This document shows positions 45,210-54,149 of a stretch of DNA of 64,000 nt, piece by piece. The notes below the pieces were generated by a model. The model was not told where the DNA came from. It was given only the letters and a program-made list of their open reading frames with translations, and searched no databases. The stretch comes from Rubinisphaera italica (GTDB lineage Bacteria; Planctomycetota; Planctomycetia; Planctomycetales; Planctomycetaceae). Positions within the stretch are counted from its first letter, which is position 1. Every line of letters starts with the position of its first letter. Made by a program: the position numbers and the translations under genes. The stretch is from positions 4,966,001 through 5,030,000 of the forward strand of contig NZ_SJPG01000001.1 of NCBI RefSeq assembly GCF_007859715.1, read 5' to 3'.

Positions 45210-45677
45210 TCAGGCACCATTCGCATCGTTATGAGGGTCTGATTTGTCAGAAATGCCTGCGGGCAGGAAAAGACAGATGAGTGGAATGAGTGCGGAAGCC
45301 AGGCCGAGAATTAAACCAATGCCGAGTGTCGCCTGAGCGGAGAAGATGACCAGCAGCATGGTACTGCTTATCCAGACGACTGGGAAAATCGCCATCCCCC
45401 ATTTGATAAATTGAGGAAAGGCAAAAGACGGGTTGTTTCTCAACAACTGAATGACACTCGCAGCAATCGAGAGAAAGACCAGAAACCAGAAGGGAATTTT
45501 CACGAGAAAAGTGGAGGAACCACTGAAAGCTGAAACATCAACGGTTCCTCCAGCGAATGGAAATCCAATCCCTCGAAAGGTGTTCCCGCTCTCCATTGTC
45601 ATCCAGGGAAGTCCCAGAGATAGAACGCCGACAAAAATGGCGGATACGAGAGCCGATTTCTTTTGAGGTTCTGTCAT
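45210..45677 (-). CDS. Unknown membrane protein with four spans
   Basis: 155 residues from the ATG at 45677, with AGGAG six bases upstream; the longer frame is upstream noise. Hydrophobic segments near residues 10-28, 55-75, 88-105 and 115-140, with a short extramembrane loop 'GGTVDVSAFSG'. C-terminal tail is polar ('DKSDPHNDANGA'). No family I can name. Stands alone. Confidence 0.6.
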   Translation of the reverse strand: MTEPQKKSALVSAIFVGVLSLGLPWMTMESGNTFRGIGFPFAGGTVDVSAFSGSSTFLVKIPFWFLVFLSIAASVIQLLRNNPSFAFPQFIKWGMAIFPVVWISSTMLLVIFSAQATLGIGLILGLASALIPLICLFLPAGISDKSDPHNDANGA

Positions 45678-45805
45678 GACAACTCCTGTGAGTTTATAAA
45701 TTGCGAATGAATGGAATTGTGAATGCAGGGTGATAGTCACGCATCATATAATCATATGGGTAGAGTCTGGTTGAAACAAACGTCAACCGATTGGAAGAGT
45801 ATTGA

Positions 45806-45994
45806 TTAAAGGTTTTTGGACCACACCGTATTATCGTAATTATCGTAAACTTCCAGGGCCTGATTAGCCGAGCGCATTGTTTCGGGATTGAAGGTTTCGC
45901 CGTAGTGGATCAAATAGAGAAACCTGGCAATCACTTTGGACTTCTTGCGACGTTCAAGAATTCGGTGGTTTCTCTTCGAGAGCAACCCCGCCAC
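45806..45994 (-). CDS. Possible 62-residue fragment
   Basis: 'RRKKSKVIARFLYLIHYGETFNP' (split near residue 16) and 'NQALEVYDNYDNTVWSKNL' look like real protein, perhaps the C-terminal end of a lost gene. The start lies inside the palindrome at 45964-45996 (GGTGG/CCACC type), so the N-terminus is doubtful. The rest of the 45678-46135 spacer shows no gene. Confidence 0.3.
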   Translation of the reverse strand: MAGLLSKRNHRILERRKKSKVIARFLYLIHYGETFNPETMRSANQALEVYDNYDNTVWSKNL

Positions 45995-46135
45995 CCGGGT
46001 TTGTTAATTTTCCGGTATTCATCTGGAACGCGGTTGAGTGCCATCCACAATATCCTACGGCGAACTGCAGGAGCAAACTCAGCGGACTGGAACTCTCAGC
46101 GTCCATGGACAACTATCGGGTGGAGCAGGATGCTC

Positions 46136-47032
46136 CTAGAAGCGGGCCTGGCGTTGGGAGAGGTATTCGATGAGGGCTTTGTCGAAGCGTTGGCTGGTGT
46201 CGATGGGGACGAAGTCGATGCCCATGTTCTGGCAGTCTTTTTTGTACTGGTCGCGAAGAGCCTGCATGGCATCGAGGTAGTCGCGTCGCATGCCGGAGGC
46301 GTCGAGTTTCATTTCTTCGTTGGTTTCGGGGTCCCGCAAGGCGACCGAGCCCGAGAAGGGAAATGTCACTTCGGCTTCATCGAGCACGTGAAAGAGAATG
46401 ACATCATGACCGGCATGGCGGATCATCCGGAGGGAGTGCATGACCGGTTCGGGATCGACGAGGAGATCCGAGAAGAGCATGATCAGACTTTTATGGCGGA
46501 CCATCGGGGCGAATAATTTCAGGGCTTGAGCGACTTCCGTGGGGCCGGTCGGTTTGGCTTTGGCGAGCAGGGCGAGAATGCTGGCCAGTTGGGTCCGCCT
46601 GCTTTTCGCGGGGAGAACGGTCTGCAGTTTTTCGTCAAAAGTGACGAGGCCGACGGGGTCCTGCTGATGGATCATCATGTAAGCCAGCGCGGCTGCCAGA
46701 GAAACACTGTATTCGAATTTGGTCAACTGCTGGCGGAAGGTGTAGCCCATGCTCTCGGAGAGATCGAGCATGAGGTAGCCGGTAATGTTGGTCTCGGCCT
46801 GATATTTTTTGACGTAATAGCGATCCGTCTTGGCATACACGAGCCAGTCAATATCCTTCGGGTCATCTCCCGTGGAGTAGCGACGATGCTCGCTGAACTC
46901 GACACTGAACCCATGAAACGGGCTAGCATGCAATCCGCTGAGAAAGCCTTCGACAATGAACCGCGCCCGTAAGTCGAGCCGAGCGACATTGCGAATGACT
47001 TCGGGTTTGAGGTACTGTTCGGCTGTAGGCAT
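46136..47032 (-). CDS. DUF58 (VWA-like) protein
   Basis: 298 residues from the ATG at 47032; the extended frame starts in repeat DNA with TTG. The DUF58 hallmark 'FSEHRRYSTGDDPKDIDWLVYAKTD' (split near residues 45-70), with 'GDDPKDIDW' conserved, then VWA-like 'MLDLSESMGYT' (MIDAS D-x-S-x-S, about residue 84) and 'MIRHAGHDVILFHVLD'. DUF58 proteins are usually partners of MoxR AAA+ ATPases in batA/batB-type operons. No MoxR gene is next to it here. The 5' leader is a GTTGAAG heptamer array. Confidence 0.85.
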   Translation of the reverse strand: MPTAEQYLKPEVIRNVARLDLRARFIVEGFLSGLHASPFHGFSVEFSEHRRYSTGDDPKDIDWLVYAKTDRYYVKKYQAETNITGYLMLDLSESMGYTFRQQLTKFEYSVSLAAALAYMMIHQQDPVGLVTFDEKLQTVLPAKSRRTQLASILALLAKAKPTGPTEVAQALKLFAPMVRHKSLIMLFSDLLVDPEPVMHSLRMIRHAGHDVILFHVLDEAEVTFPFSGSVALRDPETNEEMKLDASGMRRDYLDAMQALRDQYKKDCQNMGIDFVPIDTSQRFDKALIEYLSQRQARF

Positions 47033-47035
47033 TTT

Positions 47036-47078
47036 TGAAGGTTGCAAGGTTGAAGGTTGAAGGTTGAAGGTTGAATTG
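47036..47078. repeat. GTTGAAG heptamer array in the host region
   Basis: About five near-exact seven-base units directly before the DUF58 start. A short CCCTAAA CCCTAAA pair is at 47226-47240. Same period as in the phage cluster, different sequence. Confidence 0.85.
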
Positions 47079-47240
47079 TATCCTCAAAGACAGTCTGAGT
47101 CGTGTGTAAACTGAAGATTCTTTGTCGAGGTTGAAATTGGAAATCCAAAATTGCACAGTAAATGTAGAAATTTGCGATGCCAAACTTGACTGAAAAAAGA
47201 TCGCATCAAGCTTTCAGAAGAATTAAACCCTAAACCCTAA

Positions 47241-48101
47241 ATGCCCATGTCTTACAATCGTCTTATTATTGGTTGCGGTTATCTTGGTTCCCGGGCTGCG
47301 CGGGCTTGGCAGGAGCAGGGGTTTTCGGTGGCGGTGACGACGCGTTCGGAAGAGCGGGCGCAGGAGTTTGCCGAGCAGGGGTTGCAGCCGATTGTCTGTA
47401 ATGTAATGGATGCCGCCAGTTTGCAGAGTTTGCCAGATGCAGACGTCGTGCTGCATGCGGTGGGTCTCGATCGGAAGGCTGGGGATTCGATGCGTGCTGT
47501 TTATGTGGAGGGATTGCGAAATGTGTTGACCGAACTGGAGCAGCGGGTCAGTCGTATGATCTACATTTCCAGCACATCTGTTTACGGCCAGATGGATGGA
47601 TCGGTGGTTGATGAGGAGTCGGTTTGTGAGCCGACGCGAGAGAATGGACAGATTTGCCTGGAAGCTGAGCAACTGGTTCTGAATGCGGAATGCACGGGGA
47701 CAGTTTTGCGACTTGCCGGAATCTATGGCCCGGATCGACTGCTGGCTCGTATGAAAGAACGTCAGCAGTCCGAGCCGATAGCGGGAAATCCTGAGGCGTG
47801 GCTGAATCTGATTCATGTCGAGGATGCCGTGCAGGCGGTACTGGCTGCGGGCGTGAATGAGTTGTTACATCAAAAGTATTTGATCGTCGATGACGAACCG
47901 ATCACTCGTCGGGCTTATTATACACTGCTGGCCGAATTGCTTGAGGCTGCGGCTCCGGTCTTCACGGCTGACAAACCGGATCCCAAAGGGGATCGTGGAT
48001 TCAATAAACGCTGCAAGAACCATCGGATGCATGATGAACTCATGCAGTCCCTGAAGTTCCCGACAATTCGTGAGGGGTTGCGGCAGGCGATCAAGGAGTA
48101 A
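47241..48101 (+). CDS. NAD(P)-dependent SDR, YeeZ-like
   Basis: 286 residues. Dinucleotide-binding 'LIIGCGYLGSRAARAW' (GxGYLG, residues 8-14), 'VVLHAVGLDRK', 'MIYISSTSVYGQ' and the extended-SDR 'LRLAGIYGPDRLLARM'. 'WLNLIHVEDAVQAVLAA' is the usual late block. The classic Y-x3-K is replaced by 'ENGQICLEAEQ', as in YeeZ and other divergent extended SDRs, so catalysis may differ. It may reduce or epimerise a sugar-nucleotide. No operon partner. Confidence 0.8.
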   Translation: MPMSYNRLIIGCGYLGSRAARAWQEQGFSVAVTTRSEERAQEFAEQGLQPIVCNVMDAASLQSLPDADVVLHAVGLDRKAGDSMRAVYVEGLRNVLTELEQRVSRMIYISSTSVYGQMDGSVVDEESVCEPTRENGQICLEAEQLVLNAECTGTVLRLAGIYGPDRLLARMKERQQSEPIAGNPEAWLNLIHVEDAVQAVLAAGVNELLHQKYLIVDDEPITRRAYYTLLAELLEAAAPVFTADKPDPKGDRGFNKRCKNHRMHDELMQSLKFPTIREGLRQAIKE

Positions 48102-48178
48102 TGCTCTATACGAATTGACAGGTTTGGAGGGAGCCGATAGGATCAATTGTTCATGACCTGTTTGTGAAAGTAAGTCCA

Positions 48179-48691
48179 ATGATCCGCTCCAATCAATATG
48201 AAGCTGCCTTTGAAGCTTATCTGCGTGAGCAGCGGACGGCTTATGTTGCGGTCGATGAGACCCGGCGGGCTTTGATGGCTGATGTCTCGCTCAAATCGAT
48301 GGATTTTATCGTCTATTCGGCTGGTTCGCAGAATCTGCTGATTGATGTAAAGGGTCGCAAGCGGACAGGCGGTCGGAAGTGGGAAAACTGGGTGACCGTT
48401 GAAGATATCTCGGCTCTGATCAAATGGCAGGATGTGTTTGGAGCGGACTTTCGGAGTCTGCTGGTATTTGCTTATGAATCAGCAGCTGATGCAGAACATC
48501 CGGAATCGAAATCGTTCCTCCAGTTTCGCAAAAAACGCTACGACTTCTACGGAGTGTGGGTCGACGATTATCGCCAGGTGATGAAGCAGCGTTCGCCACG
48601 CTGGCAAACGGTCTGGGTTCCGAATGCTGCGTATCGGGAATGCCGTTTTCCGCTGAGCCAACTACTGATCGATCCGTCGACGGTTGTTTGA
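48179..48691 (+). CDS. HYExAFE-type protein with PD-(D/E)XK nuclease-like core
   Basis: 170 residues from the ATG at 48179. 'NQYEAAFEAYLREQRTAYVAVDE' (split, residues 5-27) is the planctomycete 'NHYExAFE' signature, here with Gln in the His place. 'SMDFIVYSAGSQNLLIDVKGRKR' (about 39-61, with D and D-x-K) matches a PD-(D/E)XK nuclease fold. 'WENWVTVEDISALIKWQ' follows. Role unknown; the core suggests DNA or RNA cleavage or just a fold. Separated from the SDR gene by 77 bp on the same strand. Confidence 0.75.
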   Translation: MIRSNQYEAAFEAYLREQRTAYVAVDETRRALMADVSLKSMDFIVYSAGSQNLLIDVKGRKRTGGRKWENWVTVEDISALIKWQDVFGADFRSLLVFAYESAADAEHPESKSFLQFRKKRYDFYGVWVDDYRQVMKQRSPRWQTVWVPNAAYRECRFPLSQLLIDPSTVV

Positions 48692-48704
48692 TTGCAGAGT
48701 TCCC

Positions 48705-48932
48705 TCAGCTGGTTTTGGTATTTCGTTTCAGATAAATCCTGATACCGAAGACGATGACGGTCGCGATCAGTCCGAACCAGACCAGGTTTTGCTGAGCGGT
48801 ACGATCTTCGGGATTGGCAGCCGGATGCATCATGAGCCGGTAGATGCCGAAGGCCCACGTGAAGTTGGTAACGAACAGCAGCCAGTCGATGAAAGGAACT
48901 TTCGATTTGGGTGCGAGTGGCTTATCTGGCAT
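48705..48932 (-). CDS. Small membrane protein, two spans
   Basis: 75 residues from the ATG at 48932. Hydrophobic spans about residues 14-30 and 45-65, short polar loop 'NPEDRTAQQ'. C-terminal 'RNTKTS'. No family recognised. Convergent with the HYExAFE gene, with 13 bp between stops. Confidence 0.6.
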   Translation of the reverse strand: MPDKPLAPKSKVPFIDWLLFVTNFTWAFGIYRLMMHPAANPEDRTAQQNLVWFGLIATVIVFGIRIYLKRNTKTS

Positions 48933-49450
48933 GAGAGCTCGATTGTGAGTGAGTGGGTATAGTGTTCTACGAAACATTAATACACAGGATACTCATTCCC
49001 GTTATCGATGCAAATGAGACCGATTGTCAGCAGTGATTGATCGTGATGTTTTTTGGTGTTGAACCTTCAGGCACAGAGTCACTGATTATGCTCGATCAAA
49101 ACCTGATCCTCTACAACGAAATCATTTCTCACAACCTGTCATTGTCTCAGTCTATTTTGAGATTCTGACTCCAATTTCCATCGAATATTTTGAATCGGTG
49201 AAATCCGTTTCCGGTATTGCATTTCAAGAATTTGTGGTGAAATAGAAATGGAAAACATTGCGGGAAACCATCATCGAATCGTGTTATGATTTCGGTCATT
49301 GCAATGTGTATGGCTCCGACCTGTCCATAAGTCCTGCTCCTGGATGAGTAAGTCCGTACCAAGAATTCTCCTTCATTTGAAGTGCGGATTTGCTATAAAT
49401 ATCATTTATTGCCCCTTGGAAGACACGGGAAATTCAATTTGAATTGTTCA
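48933..49450. other. Spacer, no gene seen
   Basis: More than 500 bp between the small membrane protein and mscS-like genes. A 71-codon minus-strand frame (49147-49362) has atypical codon use and no recognisable domain. No clear repeat. Confidence 0.4.
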
Positions 49451-50839
49451 ATGATGAAGTCTGTATGGCTCGCAATTTTATGTGGTTTCCTCGTCAGTTC
49501 AGACGTGGTGAATGCACAGAATCCTCCCAACGAAGTCGATACCGCAGAAGCGACGGATAAAGTTGCTCCGGCAATTCCTGATAAAGTCGATGTCGAGCCG
49601 CTTGCTCAGGACCCAGAGATTTCTACACGACTCTTGAGAATCCTGCAGGCAACACAGTGGTTTGAGCAACCAGACGTGAAAGTCGATCAAGGGGTTGTCT
49701 TTCTGAGTGGTCAAACTCGAAGTGAGTCACATAGAGAATGGGCGGGTCAATTGGCAGGCAATACGCAGGACGTTGTCGCCGTTGTCAATCGGATTCAGCT
49801 GATTGAACGATCGATGTGGGATCTTTCTCCAGCGTGGGAAGAACTGCGGGATTTGGGAAAAACTACAGTACAGAGCAGCCCATTAATTGCTGTCAACCTG
49901 CTCCTGATTATTGTCACCTGGTTTGTCACGTCCTGGTCTTCTCATGCAGCTTCTTATTTGTTGCAGTGGCGGATGAAAAGCAGCCTGTTGAGAGATGTGA
50001 CCGCTCGAGCGATAGCGGTTCCTGTTTTTCTGTTGGGACTCTATCTGGTCCTTAAGGTTTCAGGACTATCACGTCTGGCGATGACTGTTCTGGGGGGAAC
50101 AGGAATCCTCGGACTGGTGATGGGGTTTGCTTTTCGCGACATCGCAGAAAACTTTTTGGCCAGTATTTTGATCAGTATGCAGCATCCCTTCGCCAGTGGT
50201 GATTTGATCGAAGTGGCTGGGTATACAGGATATGTGCAAAGCGTAAACACACGTTCGACCTTACTGATGACACTGGAGGGAAATCACGTTCAAATTCCCA
50301 ATGCAACAATCTACAAACAGACGATCACGAACTTCACGGCTAATCCAAGTGCCCGCTTCGATTTTACGATAGGAATTGGTTACGACGATTCCATCGAGCT
50401 GGCTCAGTCGGTGGCCATGTCGGTTCTGTCAAAGCATCCCGCCATCGTTCAAGAGCTTGATAAGCTTGTGCTCGTTGAAAACTTAGGGGCTTCAACGGTG
50501 AATTTGCGCATTTATTTCTGGATAGATATCGCAAAATACAGCTCGCTAAAAGTGAATTCCGCTATTATCCGATTAGTCAAGCAGGCATTTGATGAAGCAG
50601 GCATTTCAATGCCAGATGAAGCCCGGGAAGTAGTCTTTCCCAATGGTGTCCCCGTTCACATGATTTCCAGTCAGCATTTCAAAGAATCTGAAGCCTCAAA
50701 TAAGAAACCCTCAGGGAAAAGTCCAGATTCTCAAAGCAATGCCGCTGAGGGCGATTTGAGCAGTGAGTCGAAAGAAATTAATCAGCAGGCTCAGAAATCA
50801 CGCTCTCCAGAGAGTGGTCAAAACTTACTTGATCAATGA
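49451..50839 (+). CDS. MscS-type mechanosensitive channel with N-terminal BON domain
   Basis: 462 residues from the tandem ATG at 49451. Signal peptide (residues 1-22, ending near 'SSDVVNAQ'), a BON domain ('PDVKVDQGVVFLSGQTRSESHREW', residues 77-100, split), then transmembrane segments near 145-165, 190-210 and the MscS pore helix 'VLGGTGILGLVMGFAFRDI' (about 215). The beta-domain 'PFASGDLIEVAGYTGYVQSVN' (about 245-265) follows. The C-terminus (about 410-462) is polar and disordered. It should open on membrane tension to release solutes. BON domains bind membrane lipids, and may tether the channel to the envelope. Confidence 0.85.
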   Translation: MMKSVWLAILCGFLVSSDVVNAQNPPNEVDTAEATDKVAPAIPDKVDVEPLAQDPEISTRLLRILQATQWFEQPDVKVDQGVVFLSGQTRSESHREWAGQLAGNTQDVVAVVNRIQLIERSMWDLSPAWEELRDLGKTTVQSSPLIAVNLLLIIVTWFVTSWSSHAASYLLQWRMKSSLLRDVTARAIAVPVFLLGLYLVLKVSGLSRLAMTVLGGTGILGLVMGFAFRDIAENFLASILISMQHPFASGDLIEVAGYTGYVQSVNTRSTLLMTLEGNHVQIPNATIYKQTITNFTANPSARFDFTIGIGYDDSIELAQSVAMSVLSKHPAIVQELDKLVLVENLGASTVNLRIYFWIDIAKYSSLKVNSAIIRLVKQAFDEAGISMPDEAREVVFPNGVPVHMISSQHFKESEASNKKPSGKSPDSQSNAAEGDLSSESKEINQQAQKSRSPESGQNLLDQ

Positions 50840-51216
50840 AGATCAAATTCAGAGAAACCAACAAACCAACCGACATTGTCCAACGCAGAGTCCATGAATG
50901 TTCTGGGGGCTTTGCGGTGCTGCGACACCAGCGACTCGCGCAAAATGATCAGGAAATCACCAGAGTCAAAACTGACTCGGGTCGCCTGCATCAGACCATT
51001 TCCAACCGGTTCTGCTGGTCGAAATACCACATTGGCGTTCGCCAGAGGTTCGCCGTTCCAGGTAATCACACCGGATACAGGAATCGCATTCACACCATTG
51101 GGATTGCCATTACTGCAACCGATGGACTGTGTAATAGAAATGCAAATGGCGAGCAGGAAACTCCATGAACTCGCCTTGCTGAATTGATCAGCAGGGTTCT
51201 TGTTTTGCCAGAACAT
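50833..51216 (-). CDS. Lipoprotein with carboxypeptidase-regulatory-like domain
   Basis: 127 residues. Signal with lipobox 'SIGC' (Cys near residue 34), then 'VSGVITWNGEPLANANVVFRPAEP', the transthyretin-like fold common in planctomycete lipoproteins. After 'MQATRVSFDSGDFLIILRE' the usual glycine-containing strands and terminal beta-strands are missing; the end 'DSALDNVGWFVGFSEFDLH' is unfamiliar. The gene may be degraded or just divergent. Its stop overlaps the mscS-like stop by seven bases. Confidence 0.65.
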   Translation of the reverse strand: MFWQNKNPADQFSKASSWSFLLAICISITQSIGCSNGNPNGVNAIPVSGVITWNGEPLANANVVFRPAEPVGNGLMQATRVSFDSGDFLIILRESLVSQHRKAPRTFMDSALDNVGWFVGFSEFDLH

Positions 51217-51411
51217 GAGAAGCTTGTTTACTTTTTCGCAGGGTGGGGACGTCTTAGGGCGGGCAACCTATGAGACAATTATGTCTGGATAAGAGGTAAG
51301 AACTTTACTTTACTAAGGATGGAATACCCGGTTAAATATTTTCCTTATTAATTCCTGGCAGATAGCAAAGGTCGATGCGAAGATGCCGGGTGATGAATTG
51401 AAATCCGCGTT

Positions 51412-51439
51412 GTTGGGTTACGCGATCCGCTAACCCAAC
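51412..51439. repeat. Hairpin GTTGGGTTA/TAACCCAAC
   Basis: Perfect 9-bp arms around a 10-nt loop in the 51217-51507 spacer, which otherwise holds nothing I can support. Confidence 0.75.
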
Positions 51440-51507
51440 GTACGAAATGAACCGATGATAAACTCGGATATCATGAACGGAAATCCGGCTTTCATTTGGC
51501 GCAAGTT

Positions 51508-52233
51508 TTAGATGAATGACTGTGTTGTCGGGATGATGGTTAACTCGGGAACGCGGGCACGAGCAGGGAGTTGCAGGACCAGCATGATCGTTGCTACGAC
51601 GTCTTCCGGTTGCAGAATTCTTGCGCGATGTTCGTCGGTCACAGGGCTCGGACGATTATCCAGAATTGGTGTATCGACTTCGCCGGGATAGATATTCGTG
51701 ATGCGGATCCCGTGCTCTTTTTCTTCGTCGCCGGCTGAAATCCCCAGTGCGGTCGCGGCAAATTTCGATGCGTTATAACCAACTCCACCTAAGGCGGCCG
51801 CTCGAATCCCAGCCACGGAGGAGATGTTGATAATCGTTCCAGCTTTACGTTCCCGCATTTGCGACAACGCGAGTCGCATGCAATTGAAGGTGCCAGTCGC
51901 ATTGATGTCCATCATGCGATCCCAGTCGGCGGGATCGAGATTGTGCATCATGCGTTTCGGAACATTGATACCGGCTGCGTTGATCAGGATATCGATCGAG
52001 CCGAGCTTTTCTTGAGCTGCAGCAAATAACTGGTCAACACTCGATCGATCAGCCACGTCCGCGGAAACCGCAAACATGGATTCCGGTTTGTACTTACAAA
52101 TTTCCTGGAGTTTGTCCAGATTTCGACCAGCGATGACGACATTGGCTCCTGCATCGACCAAAGCCCGAGCAGTCGCTGCTCCAATTCCCGATCCACCACC
52201 TGTAATGACGACATTCTGATTCTTTAATGACAT
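51508..52233 (-). CDS. Classical short-chain dehydrogenase/reductase
   Basis: 241 residues from the ATG at 52233. 'VVITGGGSGIGAATARAL' (TGxxxGxG, residues 8-16), 'NAAGI' (NAG-like), 'NISSVAGIRAAALGGVGYNASKFA' with the catalytic Ser and Y-x3-K (about 140-157, split). C-terminal 'TNIYPGEVDTPIL' is also typical. NAD(P)-dependent oxidoreductase; substrate unknown. It is close to, but transcribed apart from, lpxB. Confidence 0.9.
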   Translation of the reverse strand: MSLKNQNVVITGGGSGIGAATARALVDAGANVVIAGRNLDKLQEICKYKPESMFAVSADVADRSSVDQLFAAAQEKLGSIDILINAAGINVPKRMMHNLDPADWDRMMDINATGTFNCMRLALSQMRERKAGTIINISSVAGIRAAALGGVGYNASKFAATALGISAGDEEKEHGIRITNIYPGEVDTPILDNRPSPVTDEHRARILQPEDVVATIMLVLQLPARARVPELTIIPTTQSFI

Positions 52234-52338
52234 TGTGAGCCTACGATTATCTAAGTTGGAGAGTGATTCAATAGTCACACTCCAACTTAACTCAGAATCG
52301 TCGGCATGTCGAATGAACGGCATGAGGGGCTGTTGAAA

Positions 52339-53505
52339 TCAGGCGGCTTGCTTGAATTCAGGCTGAATTTCCAGCGATTCGAGCAAATACTCGGCAGTTG
52401 TGACCGACGCTTTGGAGGCAGCAATTCCCTCCGAGAGCTCTTTCAGATCCTGGCGTACACTGGCCAATTCCTGCGGGTTCCTCAACCATCCGTTGATGAT
52501 ACTGGCCATTTTGGTCACGCGTTCATTCTCGCCGTTCATATAAGGAAATTCGGGCAACACTTCCCGACCGGCAATCAGGTTGGGCAGAGTCATGTATTTG
52601 CATTTGACGAGATATTTCGCCAGCGTGCCCATCACATAACCACCCTTGTAGAGCACGACTGCCGGAAGACAACGGGCCATCAGTTCGAGGCTGACGGAAC
52701 CGGAGACCATCAGCGCACAATCTGCAGCTGCTATAATTTCTGAGGTTTTGCCCGTATGAAATTCGATCGGTAAATCAGTATTGAATTTTGCCAGTTCCTC
52801 TTCGCAGAATTCTCGCTGATGTGGTTTATAGCTGGCCACCAGAAAGCTGCATTCCGGATGCTGATGATTGATCCGCTGCGCAACCGCCATCATCGCAGGC
52901 CAGTTCATCGTCACTTCCATCGTGCGAGAACCGGGAAGTAAGGCAATGACTTTTTTCTGGTTCTGTCGTAACTGCTTGATTTGACTGGGACTGACGGGAT
53001 GCTGAGCCACTTCTTCAAAGAAGGGATGCCCGACAAATTGAGCATTCACACCCTGTTTCTGATACCATTCCGTCTCAAAATTGAGCCCGGAGAGCACATG
53101 ATCGACATACTTATGCATCCGTTTCACACGCCAGCCACCCCAGGCCCACAATTGGGGGGGCATGTAGTAGTAAACGGGAATTCCCGCCTGCTTGGCATAT
53201 CGAGCAATCCACCAGTTGAAGCCGGGGAAATCGACCAGGACGACCGCATCGGGTCGATTTTCGCGGAAGTATTTCCTAGCAGCCTGCCCGAGTCCCCAGA
53301 ATTTTCGGAGAAGCGGAAGGACCTGCATAATGCCCATGACGGCCATTGTGGTGAGCGGAAAAAAGACCTCGCAGCCCGCGGCCTGCATATCGTCTCCCCC
53401 ATAGCCGACACATCGGCAGGTGGGATTTCGTTTTTTGATTTCACGTATTAACGCAGCGGCATGTTCATCGCCACTTGGCTCGCCGACTGAAAAATAGACT
53501 TCCAT
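52339..53505 (-). CDS. lpxB: Lipid-A-disaccharide synthase LpxB
   Basis: 388 residues, standard size. GT-B enzyme with 'FSVGEPSGDEHAAALIREIK' (residues 5-24), 'GYGGDDMQAAGCE', 'VVLVDFPGFNWWIARYAKQ', 'PQLWAWGGWRVKRM' and the 'LLPGSRTMEV' block (about 193-202). 'SGSVSLELMARCLPAVVLYKG' is the donor-binding part. It joins UDP-diacylglucosamine and lipid X to make the lipid A disaccharide, so this organism makes LPS. No other lpx gene is next to it. Confidence 0.95.
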   Translation of the reverse strand: MEVYFSVGEPSGDEHAAALIREIKKRNPTCRCVGYGGDDMQAAGCEVFFPLTTMAVMGIMQVLPLLRKFWGLGQAARKYFRENRPDAVVLVDFPGFNWWIARYAKQAGIPVYYYMPPQLWAWGGWRVKRMHKYVDHVLSGLNFETEWYQKQGVNAQFVGHPFFEEVAQHPVSPSQIKQLRQNQKKVIALLPGSRTMEVTMNWPAMMAVAQRINHQHPECSFLVASYKPHQREFCEEELAKFNTDLPIEFHTGKTSEIIAAADCALMVSGSVSLELMARCLPAVVLYKGGYVMGTLAKYLVKCKYMTLPNLIAGREVLPEFPYMNGENERVTKMASIINGWLRNPQELASVRQDLKELSEGIAASKASVTTAEYLLESLEIQPEFKQAA

Positions 53506-53653
53506 GCCTTGAATCCCTTCGCTGGCAGAATATTAACTCAATCGCGAACTATCGGGCATTCTGCATTTCAGGTCAAGATGGCCTTGTTTTAGCGGAGGTT
53601 ACATCACATTTTACTGATGTGCTCCAGGTTGTCGTTGGGGAGACAATGATTAT

Positions 53654-53687
53654 GGGAATACCCGAGCCATAACTGGCTCGGCTCGCC
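53654..53687. repeat. Dispersed repeat shared with the phage cluster
   Basis: The inverse of 13663-13696: GGGAATACCCGAGCC on one side and GGCTCGGCTCGCC on the other. Shows that the same repeat family lives in host and phage-like parts. The surrounding 53506-53823 spacer holds no gene that I can support. Confidence 0.75.
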
Positions 53688-53823
53688 TCAAACGAAAAAC
53701 AGCCGGTCAGACGCAATTGTCCTTCCGGCTGTGCAAGACAGATGATTAACTCTTCAATTTCATTTTCTGCCAGAGCAAATGGGACGTCCTATTCATTATT
53801 CACGTCCAAGCGACTGCACCCGG

Positions 53824-53840
53824 TAGAGCGGAACGCTCTA
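53824..53840 (-). terminator. Hairpin overlapping the stop of the Cys-rich gene
   Basis: TAGAGCG GAA CGCTCTA; the last three bases are the stop codon of the peptide gene. A candidate 3'-end stabiliser or terminator. Confidence 0.5.
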
Positions 53841-54023
53841 GTGGCAACCGCCTCCGCGGCATGAGCGGCAGCTGTTACAGCTACGGCAAGAGCGGCAGCT
53901 TCGGCAAGAACGGCAAGATCGACATGAGCTGCAGCAGCGTCCTTGTGGAGCTTGCTTGGCAGATCGCAATTTGCTGACTTCTTTAACCAGTTTCATTCCT
54001 GTTGTGCTTGTAAGTGTGTTCAT
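53838..54023 (-). CDS. Cys-repeat peptide with leader-like N-terminus
   Basis: 61 residues from the ATG at 54023 with AGGA upstream. Residues 1-29 form a leader without Cys ('MNTLTSTTGMKLVKEVSKL' and 'RSAKQAPQGR'). Residues 30-61 hold 11 Cys, with Cys every third residue from 31 to 55 in the pattern S-C-R. The codons of repeats vary at synonymous sites (Arg cga/cgt/cgc, Ser tca/tct/agc), which argues for selection on protein rather than DNA slippage. Leader plus Cys-x-x-Cys core resembles heterocycle or lanthipeptide-type RiPP precursors; a metal-binding or redox peptide is an alternative. No maturation enzyme is next to it. Confidence 0.6.
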   Translation of the reverse strand: MNTLTSTTGMKLVKEVSKLRSAKQAPQGRCCSSCRSCRSCRSCRSCRSCNSCRSCRGGGCH

Positions 54024-54149
54024 CGTCCTGCTCGCTTTCGTATTGAAAAGTACTTGTTTTTGACATTCAGTTATGTCTCATACTCTTACAGCGAAAGCCG
54101 AACGATTCAGGGGACACGGAAAAGGGATAAACCGGGAAAATTCCTATCT

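Noticed and set aside
47223..47816. 197-codon minus-strand frame opposite the YeeZ-like gene
   Set aside because: Shadow of the SDR gene, whose plus frame has clear cofactor motifs.
53475..53672. 65-codon plus-strand frame after lpxB
   Set aside because: Overlaps the lpxB start and a dispersed palindrome; no recognisable protein.
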